Source: Collinsella sp. AF02-46-1 (GTDB lineage Bacteria; Actinomycetota; Coriobacteriia; Coriobacteriales; Coriobacteriaceae). Taken from it: 64,000 nucleotides of DNA. The notes under the pieces were generated by a model. That model ran no database searches. It saw nothing but the letters and a program-made list of their open reading frames with translations, and had not been told where the DNA came from. Positions 27,272-34,706 of this stretch are shown here, one piece after another. The stretch covers positions 1-64,000 of the forward strand of contig NZ_QSBV01000002.1 of the NCBI RefSeq assembly GCF_003465825.1, in the 5' to 3' direction. A program made the position numbers and the translations under genes. Positions within the stretch are counted from its first letter, which is position 1. The number at the start of each line of letters is the position of its first letter.

Positions 27272-28144
27272 ATGCGCGTCGACGAGGTTTTTAAGCAGGC
27301 AGCATCCCAGGGCACCGCACCCGTTTCGTTTGAGATGTTCCCGCCCAAGGGCGAGCTTACCCTCAACACGGCTCGCGAGGTGGCAGGCAATCTGTGCAAG
27401 CTTTCGCCGAGCTTTGTCTCGGTCACCTGCTCTGCCGGCGGCTCGGGCAATGGCGCCACCACCGCCCCCATCGCGCATATGATTACGAGCGAATTCAATA
27501 CGCCCTCGGTGGCGCACCTCACCTGCGTGGGCCGCTCGCACGCCGATATCGTCGCCAAGATCGACGAATACCGCTCCGCCGGCGTAGAAAACATCCTGGC
27601 CCTGCGCGGTGATCTGCCCACTGGCGCGACCGAGGATGACAAGCCCGCCTCGGACTACGCCTACGCCCGTGACCTCATCCCCGAGCTTGTCGACGCCGGC
27701 TTTTGTGTGGGCGCCGCGGCCTACCCCGAGGGCCACATTGCCTGTGAGGACCTCAACGCTTCGGTCGAATACCTCAAGCAAAAACAGGACGCCGGCGCGA
27801 GCTTCTTTGTGACGCAGCTCTTCTTTGATAACGAGTGCTTCTATCGCTTCCGCGAGCTTGCCGACAAGGCCGGCATCACCGTGCCCATTACCGCGGGCAT
27901 CATGCCGTTTATGGGCAAGTCGCAGATCAGCCGCATGGTCTTTATGTGCGGCGCGTCGCTGCCCTCCCCCGTCATCAAGATTCTCGCCAAGTACGAGAAC
28001 GACCCCGAGAGCCTGCAGGCAGCCGGTGTAGATTATGCCGCCCGTCAGCTTTGCGACCTTAAGGAGCACGGCGCCGCCGGTCTGCACCTGTACACTATGA
28101 ATCGTCCTGCGATCGCCGCGACCATTATGGAGCGCCTAGGGTAA
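27272..28144 (+). CDS. metF: 5,10-methylenetetrahydrofolate reductase
   Basis: ATG 27272 follows AAGGAGC. The 290-residue flavoenzyme makes 5-methyl-THF. Family segments are PVSFEMFPPKGE near the N-terminus, ALRGDLPTGATEDD, FFVTQLFFDNECFYRF, ITAGIMPFMGKSQISRM and GLHLYTMNRPAIAATI. The end overlaps the next start by one base (TAATG). It is first in the metF, activation protein, metH operon, so it supplies the methyl group used by MetH. Confidence 0.95.
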   Translation: MRVDEVFKQAASQGTAPVSFEMFPPKGELTLNTAREVAGNLCKLSPSFVSVTCSAGGSGNGATTAPIAHMITSEFNTPSVAHLTCVGRSHADIVAKIDEYRSAGVENILALRGDLPTGATEDDKPASDYAYARDLIPELVDAGFCVGAAAYPEGHIACEDLNASVEYLKQKQDAGASFFVTQLFFDNECFYRFRELADKAGITVPITAGIMPFMGKSQISRMVFMCGASLPSPVIKILAKYENDPESLQAAGVDYAARQLCDLKEHGAAGLHLYTMNRPAIAATIMERLG

Positions 28145-28932
28145 TGGAAAAACCGCACATCGATACAACCGTTGTTGAAGTGCCGGCCGACCTTGCGTCG
28201 CCGGCGCTTTACCGTATCGACGCCGCCCACCACCCTCGTGTCGACCGTGCCGAGATGCTGCGGTATCTGGGCTACGGCGGCCAGCAGATTGAGCCCGAGC
28301 TGTCCCGACGAATTGAGCTTGTAGTCGAGCGCCTAGAGCTGGATATCGAGCCCCGCGGCGTGCGACGCGTGTTTGCCGTCGATGCCACGGGCGTCGACGA
28401 GCAGGGCGAGCCCTGCATCCGCTTGGTTGGCACCAATGTTAAGCTGCGGGGTCGTGATATCTATCGCCACCTTAAGGACGCCCGCCTTGCCGCACTCATG
28501 GCATGCACCCTCGGCATGAACGCCGAGCGTCGCCTGCGCACCACGGGAGCCCAGCAGCCTCTGGAAGGCGCCGTGCTCGACGCCGCATGCTCTGCCTATG
28601 TAGAAGCCGCCGTCGAGCAGATGGACCAGCAGGTCAAGGCTGCGGCCGCTGCACACGGGCTCGCCGGTAACTGGCGCTTTAGTCCCGGCTATGGCGACTG
28701 CCCGCTCTCGGCCCAGCGCTCAATCGTGGCTGCGCTCAACGCTACGCGGCTCATCGGGCTTACCGTCACGCCGACCAGCCTGCTCATGCCCACCAAGAGC
28801 GTGACCGCGGTGATCGGTCTGTTTGACGGCGAGGTCCACGACGCCCAGAGCCGCCCCACCTGCAATATCTGCCGCATGCGTGAGCACTGCCGCTTCCGCG
28901 CCGCCCACACCACCTGCTATTCCAGCCATTAG
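28144..28932 (+). CDS. Methionine synthase activation-domain protein
   Basis: The 262-residue protein resembles the C-terminal reactivation domain of E. coli MetH, encoded here as a separate gene. Key segments are LMACTLGMNAERRLRTTGAQ, LDAACSAYVEAAVEQMDQQV and the SAM-binding RFSPGYGDCPLSAQRSI, then TPTSLLMPTKSVTAVIGL. It ends with a cysteine-rich tail (CNICRMREHC). It should reduce and methylate oxidised cobalamin on MetH. Overlap with metF and a 9-bp gap to metH support one operon. Confidence 0.88.
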   Translation: MEKPHIDTTVVEVPADLASPALYRIDAAHHPRVDRAEMLRYLGYGGQQIEPELSRRIELVVERLELDIEPRGVRRVFAVDATGVDEQGEPCIRLVGTNVKLRGRDIYRHLKDARLAALMACTLGMNAERRLRTTGAQQPLEGAVLDAACSAYVEAAVEQMDQQVKAAAAAHGLAGNWRFSPGYGDCPLSAQRSIVAALNATRLIGLTVTPTSLLMPTKSVTAVIGLFDGEVHDAQSRPTCNICRMREHCRFRAAHTTCYSSH

Positions 28933-28941
28933 GAGCCATCG

Positions 28942-31500
28942 ATGTTTACTCCGCTTATCACTCATGATCTGGACGGTGCCGCGCTGGCGGCACCCGTTGA
29001 TGCCGCACGCCGTAATGGCGCTGCATACAAGACGCGCACGATCGACGACCTTCGCATTAAGGACGATCGTATGCGCGCCGCCATCAAGGGCACCGGACAC
29101 CTGCTGTTCGACGGCGGCATGGGTACCATGCTGCAGGCGGCCGGCATGAAGGCCGGCGCCCTGCCCGAGCTGCTCAACTTTGAGGAGCCTCAGGTCATTA
29201 CCGACATCCAGCGTCAGTACGTCGAAGCCGGCTGCGACGTGATCACCGCCAACACCTTTGGCGCCAACGCCCACAAGCTCGACGGTGCCGCCACCGTGGC
29301 AGACGTCTTTGCCGCGGCCGTCACCTGCGCCCGCGCGGCCGATGCCCATTACGTCGCCGGCGACATCGGCCCCATCGGTGCGCTGCTTCGCCCCCTGGGC
29401 ACCCTCAGCTTCGACGAGGCCTACGATCTCTTTGCCGAGGAGGTGCACGCTGGCGTCGCCGCGGGTGTTGACCTCTTTATTATCGAAACCATGACCGATC
29501 TTGCCGAGATCAAGGCGGCAGTCCTCGCCTGCCGCGAGAACTCCGACTTGCCCGTCTTTGCCACCATGACCTTTGAGGAAGACGGCCGCACCTTCTTGGG
29601 CACGAGCCCCGAGGTCGCCGCCATCACCCTCGACGCCATCGGCGCCGACGTCCTTGGCATCAACTGCAGCCAGGGCCCGGCCGAGCTCCGAGGACTCGCC
29701 GCGCGTATGCTCACCGTCACCGACAAGCCCGTTATGGTGCAGGCCAATGCAGGACTGCCCCGCGTGGACGATGACGGCAATACCGTCTTTGATATCCAGG
29801 CACCCGAATACGCCGAGGCCGTCGCCGGCATGATTGCCGACGGCGTAAGCGTCGTGGGCGGCTGCTGCGGCACCACGCCCACGCACATGGCGGCACTTCG
29901 CACCCTCATCGACAACCACACGCCCTGCACGCGTCACCGCAAGCCCAGCATGTCGGTCACGAGCGCCCAGACGGTCGTGGACCTCCCCTGCGACGGCCAC
30001 AAGATCGCCGTCATCGGCGAGCGCATCAACCCCACCGGCAAAAAGCGCCTGCAGCAGGCCCTACGCGACGGCGACCTGGACTACGTCGTGAGCCAGGGCA
30101 TCAGCCAGCAGGAGCAGGGCGCCGATATCCTGGACGTCAACGTCGGCCTGCCCGAGATCGACGAGGTCAAGGTCATCCAGCAAGCGACCGAGCAGCTCCA
30201 AGGCTCCACGCTGCTGCCGCTGCAGATCGACTCCACCGACCCCGCCGCCGTCGAGGCCGCCGTACGTCGCTACGCCGGCAAGCCCATCATCAACTCGGTC
30301 AACGGCAAGCAGCAGATCATGGACGAGATCTTCCCGCTGGTCGCCCACTACGGCACCAACGTTGTCGGCCTTACGCTCGACGAAGGCGGCATCCCCGATA
30401 CCGCCGAGGCCCGCTTCGCCATCGCCGAGCGCATCGTGGCCGAGGCCGCCCGCTACGGCATCGGCCCGGACCGCATCCTCATCGACTGCCTGGTCATGAC
30501 CGCCTCGACCAATCAACGCCAGGCTGAGCAGATCCTGCGCGCCATGTCCCTGTGCAAGGAGCGCCTGGGTGTCAAATGCGCGCTCGGCGTGTCGAACATC
30601 AGCTTTGGCCTGCCCGCTCGCCCGCTGCTGGGCTCGGTCTTTTTGGCCGCCGCCTTTGGCGCGGGCCTGGACGCCCCCATCATGAACCCGGGCTCCAAGC
30701 GCTTTATGGACACCGTCTACAGCTATCGCGTCCTGAGCGTTGAGGACGAGGGCTCGACCGGATACATCGAGCGCTATGCCGGCTGGACCGATCCGTACAA
30801 GATCGCCGCCAACCCGGCAGCGGCTCAGGCCGCATCGACCGACACCGTGCCCGCTGCTGGCACCGCTGGCACCGACGGCAACGACGACCCGATTCGTCGC
30901 ATGGTCGTCTCGGGCCGCAAAGGCGAGATCGCGGCCGAGACCGAACGCCTGTTGGCCGACCACGACGCCATGGACCTCATCAACAATCACTTTATCCCCG
31001 CCCTCGACGAGGTGGGCGTCCTCTTTGACCAGGGCAAGTTCTTCTTGCCGCAACTCATGGCCTCGGCCGAGGCCGCGCGCGTGGGCTTCGACACCATCAA
31101 GCGCCTGATGCCCGCCGGCGAGATTGCCGACAAGGGTAAGATCTGCGTGGCCACCGTCAAGGGCGACATCCACGACATCGGTAAGAACATCGTCAAGATG
31201 CTGCTCGATAACTACGGCTACACCGTCTTTGACCTAGGCCGCGATGTCGACCCGCAAGAGGTGCTCAAGACCGTGCAGGAGCGTGACATCAAGCTCGTCG
31301 GCCTCTCGGCGCTTATGACCACCACGGTCGTCGCCATGGAAGAGACCATCAAGTTGCTCCATGCCGAGGTTCCGGGCGTCAAGATCATCGTGGGCGGCGC
31401 CGTGCTCACCCCCGAATACGCCAAGCAAATCGGCGCGGACTACTACGCCAAGGACGCCGCCGAGAGCGCTCGTATCGCCGAAGAGGTCTTTGGGAAGTAA
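28942..31500 (+). CDS. metH: Cobalamin-dependent methionine synthase lacking the activation domain
   Basis: The 852-residue protein has, in order: homocysteine methyltransferase (LLFDGGMGTMLQAAGM, TANTFGANAHKL, zinc Cys in GINCSQGP and VGGCCGTTPTHM); pterin-binding domain (VIGERINPTGKKRLQQ, ADILDVNVGLPEIDE); cobalamin cap helices (about 655-740); and B12-binding domain with the lower-ligand motif KGDIHDIGKNIVKML and [12 protein letters not shown]. coli MetH (1227 aa) carries an extra reactivation domain, here supplied by the preceding gene. AGGAG precedes the ATG. Confidence 0.96.
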   Translation: MFTPLITHDLDGAALAAPVDAARRNGAAYKTRTIDDLRIKDDRMRAAIKGTGHLLFDGGMGTMLQAAGMKAGALPELLNFEEPQVITDIQRQYVEAGCDVITANTFGANAHKLDGAATVADVFAAAVTCARAADAHYVAGDIGPIGALLRPLGTLSFDEAYDLFAEEVHAGVAAGVDLFIIETMTDLAEIKAAVLACRENSDLPVFATMTFEEDGRTFLGTSPEVAAITLDAIGADVLGINCSQGPAELRGLAARMLTVTDKPVMVQANAGLPRVDDDGNTVFDIQAPEYAEAVAGMIADGVSVVGGCCGTTPTHMAALRTLIDNHTPCTRHRKPSMSVTSAQTVVDLPCDGHKIAVIGERINPTGKKRLQQALRDGDLDYVVSQGISQQEQGADILDVNVGLPEIDEVKVIQQATEQLQGSTLLPLQIDSTDPAAVEAAVRRYAGKPIINSVNGKQQIMDEIFPLVAHYGTNVVGLTLDEGGIPDTAEARFAIAERIVAEAARYGIGPDRILIDCLVMTASTNQRQAEQILRAMSLCKERLGVKCALGVSNISFGLPARPLLGSVFLAAAFGAGLDAPIMNPGSKRFMDTVYSYRVLSVEDEGSTGYIERYAGWTDPYKIAANPAAAQAASTDTVPAAGTAGTDGNDDPIRRMVVSGRKGEIAAETERLLADHDAMDLINNHFIPALDEVGVLFDQGKFFLPQLMASAEAARVGFDTIKRLMPAGEIADKGKICVATVKGDIHDIGKNIVKMLLDNYGYTVFDLGRDVDPQEVLKTVQERDIKLVGLSALMTTTVVAMEETIKLLHAEVPGVKIIVGGAVLTPEYAKQIGADYYAKDAAESARIAEEVFGK

Positions 31501-31528
31501 CACAACGGAAACAACCGAGCACCAAAAC

Positions 31529-31560
31529 GTGCCGCACGCGCCACTTGGCACGTGCGGCAC
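31529..31560. terminator. GC-rich hairpin after metH
   Basis: A 14-bp stem (one mismatch) with loop ACTT lies 28 bp past the metH stop. The T-run is on the minus-strand side, so its efficiency as a metH terminator is uncertain. Confidence 0.55.
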
Positions 31561-31608
31561 GTTAGAATAGATAAGACTATGCTCGTTTTGGCAGATAGGA
31601 GCGCAAGG

Positions 31609-32973
31609 ATGGCGATCACGCCCGCAGAAATCGCGGAAACCCGCGGCATGGTTGAGGAACAGAACCTCGACATCAGGACCATCACCATGGGTGTTTCGCT
31701 CATGGGTTGCGGTGACGAGAACCTCGACCGCATGTGCACGAAGATCTACGACCATGTGACGCACACGGCTGAGCATCTGGTCGAGACCGCCGAGAACCTC
31801 GAGCGCGAGTACGGTATCCCCATTGTCAACAAGCGCGTTTCCGTCACCCCGGTGGCGCAGATCGCCGCGTGCTGCAAGGATGAGGACCTCACCCCCATCG
31901 CGCATGCCCTCGACCGCGCGGCCGAGACGCTCGGCATCGATTACCTGGGCGGCTTCTCCGCACTCGTCCAGAAGGGCATCGGCGACGCCGACCGCCGCGT
32001 CATCCAGTCCATCCCCCAGGCGCTCGCCACCACGAGCCGTGTCTGCTCCAGCGTCAACGTCGCCAGCCTGCGTGCCGGCATCAACATGGACGCCGTGCTT
32101 ATGGCCGCCCAGACCATCATCGATGCCGCTAAACTCACGGCCGACCAGGATTCCGTCGGCGCTTCCAAGTTTGTCTGCTTTGCTAACATGGTCGAGGACT
32201 CCCCGTTTATGGCGGGCGCCGTCCACGGCGGTGGCGAGGCCGACGCCGTCATCAACGTAGGCGTCTCGGGCCCCGGCGTTATGGCCGCAGCCCTGGAGAC
32301 GCTGCCCGATTCCGCATCGATGATGGAAGTCGCCGAGAAGATTAAGCAGACCGCCTTTAAGATCACCCGCGCCGGCGAGCTCATGAGCCGCGAGGCCGCC
32401 CATCGCCTGGGTGTCGAGAAGGGCATCGTCGACCTGTCGCTGGCCCCCACGCCTGCCATCGGCGACTCCGTTGCCCGCATTCTCGAGATCATCGGCGTGG
32501 GCACCTGCGGTGGCCCGGGCACGACCTGCGCGCTCGCCATGCTCAACGATGCCGTCAAGAAGGGCGGCGTCATGGCCAGCTCCAGCGTGGGCGGTCTCTC
32601 CGGCGCTTTCATCCCCGTGTCCGAGGACGCCGGCATGATCGCCGCCGTCGAAGCCGGTGCGCTTTCGCTCGAGAAGCTCGAGGCCATGACCTGCGTGTGC
32701 TCCGTCGGCCTGGACATGATCGCCATCCCCGGCGACACCCCGGTCGAGACCATCGCCGGCATCATCGCCGACGAGATGGCCATCGGCGTCATCAACAACA
32801 AGACCACGGCCGTCCGCGTGATTCCCGCCATCGGCAAGGGCGTGGGTGACTGCGTCGAGTACGGCGGCCTGTTCGGCCGTGCACCCATCATGCCGGTGAA
32901 CCCCAACGCCGGCACCGTGCTTGCCCATCGCGGTGGACGTTTCCCGGCGCCGCTGAACTCGCTGAAGAACTAG
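31609..32973 (+). CDS. UPF0210/DUF711 family protein
   Basis: ATG 31609 follows AGGAG. The 454-residue protein matches the UPF0210 family in length and segments: [67 protein letters not shown] and [20 protein letters not shown]. The fold is related to pyruvate formate-lyase-like barrels, but no reaction is established. It is monocistronic between metH and a structured repeat. In many anaerobes it sits beside an ACT-domain protein, which is not present here. Confidence 0.9.
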   Translation: MAITPAEIAETRGMVEEQNLDIRTITMGVSLMGCGDENLDRMCTKIYDHVTHTAEHLVETAENLEREYGIPIVNKRVSVTPVAQIAACCKDEDLTPIAHALDRAAETLGIDYLGGFSALVQKGIGDADRRVIQSIPQALATTSRVCSSVNVASLRAGINMDAVLMAAQTIIDAAKLTADQDSVGASKFVCFANMVEDSPFMAGAVHGGGEADAVINVGVSGPGVMAAALETLPDSASMMEVAEKIKQTAFKITRAGELMSREAAHRLGVEKGIVDLSLAPTPAIGDSVARILEIIGVGTCGGPGTTCALAMLNDAVKKGGVMASSSVGGLSGAFIPVSEDAGMIAAVEAGALSLEKLEAMTCVCSVGLDMIAIPGDTPVETIAGIIADEMAIGVINNKTTAVRVIPAIGKGVGDCVEYGGLFGRAPIMPVNPNAGTVLAHRGGRFPAPLNSLKN

Positions 32974-32990
32974 CTGAGGGGTTCGGGCGA

Positions 32991-33124
32991 GGAGCCCCGG
33001 GGAGGGCAAATATATAAGGTCGCCTGCTCGGACAGTCCTGACTCGCACGGAGAGCACATTAAGTGCTCTCCGGCTCGTGCGAAACTCGCGATCGACCTTA
33101 TATATTTGCCCTCCCCGGGGCTCC
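32991..33124. repeat. Structured repeat element E1: conserved core inside 32-bp perfect inverted repeats
   Basis: The arms 32991-33022 and 33093-33124 are perfect 32-bp inverted copies (beginning GGAGCCCCGGGG, ending AAGGTCG). The 70-bp interior holds CGGACAGTCCTGACTC (33029-33044), a GGAG/CTCC hairpin and TCGTGCGAAACTC (33075-33087). The same interior, with different arms, recurs at 48524-48659. It starts 18 bp past the UPF0210 stop. Confidence 0.85.
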
Positions 33125-33289
33125 CGCACAACGGGACCTCGATTGAGTTCTATCCCGGTTGCAGTCGCTTCGCTTCTGCTCCACTTTGCTGGTATGACGG
33201 TTTGGCGTTGGATCGGTTCTTTCTGATATATGCTGGTTGCGGCTCTTCTTTTGGGAGGAGTCGCTTTTTTGTTGCTAGGAGGTTGGCCC

Positions 33290-34177
33290 GTGGCTGATGG
33301 GGAGAATCGTTCTGAGCTGCTTTCCACAGATTGGAATCTGGAGTGGATGCGTCTGCAAGCTGATCGGCGGCGGGCTGACGATTCTTTTGAGTGGGATAAA
33401 AGGGCTCGGCATTTTCGGCCGTTGGAGACTGCCCCTTATGCTCGGGATTTTATAAAGCTGCTGGCGCTTGAGCCCGGCGAGTCGGTACTCGATATGGGGT
33501 GCGGGGCTGGGTCGATTGCTATTCCGCTTGCTCAGGCTGGGCATCCTGTGATTGCTGCTGACTTTTCCCCTGCCATGTTGGGCACGCTTGATGCTGGCAT
33601 TGAGTACCATGGGCTCGAGAATCGCATTACACCGCTTGAGCTTGCTTGGGATGATGATTGGGATTTGGTTGGACCGGTCGCGAAAACGGTGGATGTTGCC
33701 TTTGCCAGTCGGTCGGTTACGACGACCGATCTAAAAGGTGCGCTTGCCAAGCTCGACCGTACGGCTCGTCGGCGTTGTGCTGTCACGATGGTCGCCAACT
33801 CCAGCCCGCGCTATGATCTGCACCTGATGAACGCCATTGGTGCCTCGGTTACCTGCAGCAATGGCTTTGTGTACGCCTTCAACATCCTCATTCAGATGGG
33901 TGCGTTGCCGCAGGTTACATACTTTGAATCGCCTCGTCGCGATACCTTCGATAGCCTTGAGGCAGGCGTGGCGGATTTTTCCCGTATGCTCGAGCATGGC
34001 AACGAGGATAAGATCGACCGCCTGCACGACTATATCGCTCAGCACATGATCGAAAACCCCCATGCCGGCGAGCCGGGCTCCAAGGGCGTGCCGCAGGGGC
34101 GCTATATGCTCGACCATATCCGTAAGGTTCGCTGGGCGTTTATTGCATGGGAACCGGTCTCTGAATCCCGCTCGTAG
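33290..34177 (+). CDS. Class I SAM-dependent methyltransferase
   Basis: The GTG start at 33290 has GGAGG at good spacing and yields 295 residues. SAM loop: SVLDMGCGAGSIAIPLAQAG, followed by VIAADFSPAMLGTLDAG. The rest is poorly conserved; YFESPRRDTFDSLEAGVADF and the C-terminal RYMLDHIRKVRWAFIAWEP are notable. The acceptor is unknown. Its bases are AT-richer than its neighbours. Confidence 0.75.
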   Translation: MADGENRSELLSTDWNLEWMRLQADRRRADDSFEWDKRARHFRPLETAPYARDFIKLLALEPGESVLDMGCGAGSIAIPLAQAGHPVIAADFSPAMLGTLDAGIEYHGLENRITPLELAWDDDWDLVGPVAKTVDVAFASRSVTTTDLKGALAKLDRTARRRCAVTMVANSSPRYDLHLMNAIGASVTCSNGFVYAFNILIQMGALPQVTYFESPRRDTFDSLEAGVADFSRMLEHGNEDKIDRLHDYIAQHMIENPHAGEPGSKGVPQGRYMLDHIRKVRWAFIAWEPVSESRS

Positions 34178-34335
34178 CCCGTTCACAGCCCGCACTGCCC
34201 ATCACCTCGGCATCCGCATTCTTTTTGAACTGGGCAAACGCACTCCACACCGCGCCGTTCCTGCGCTATCGTGGGACAGCTCACGTAGATTAAGGCCCCG
34301 TCGCGGGGCGCCCCATACATAGAAAGCGAGAACCC

Positions 34336-34635
34336 ATGGCACTGACAGGAGCCCAGGTCAAGCAACTTCGCAGCATGGCCCATCATCTCAACCCCGCCAT
34401 CATCATCGGTAAGTCCGATGTCAACGAGGGCACCGTCGAGCAGACGGTCGCCTACCTGGAGAAGCACGAACTCGTTAAGTGCTCCGTGCTCGATGGCTCC
34501 AGTCTTTCCGCCCGCGAGGCCGCCGAAGAGCTCTCCGAGCGTTGCCACGCCGAGGTCGTCCAGGTCATCGGCCGCAAGTTCTCGCTGTATCGCGAGTCCT
34601 CGCGCAAGGACATCGAGAAGATCGAGCTCGTCTAA
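34336..34635 (+). CDS. yhbY: YhbY-type ribosome-associated RNA-binding protein
   Basis: The 99-residue single CRM domain has LTGAQVKQLRSMAHHLNPAI, the conserved IIGKSDVNEGTVEQTV and VIGRKFSLYRESS. YhbY binds pre-50S particles. The length matches the family (about 97). It is followed by a good terminator at 34674. Confidence 0.93.
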   Translation: MALTGAQVKQLRSMAHHLNPAIIIGKSDVNEGTVEQTVAYLEKHELVKCSVLDGSSLSAREAAEELSERCHAEVVQVIGRKFSLYRESSRKDIEKIELV

Positions 34636-34673
34636 GAGCCAATGATCCGGCGAGCCAACACATGGCAAGCTTA

Positions 34674-34706
34674 CGGGTGCCCAAGTACTTCGGGCGCCCG
34701 TTTTTT
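34674..34706 (+). terminator. Terminator of yhbY
   Basis: CGGGTGCCC pairs with GGGCGCCCG (one G-U) and is followed by TTTTTT. Its 3' end just touches the end of the convergent 999-aa regulator gene. Confidence 0.85.
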
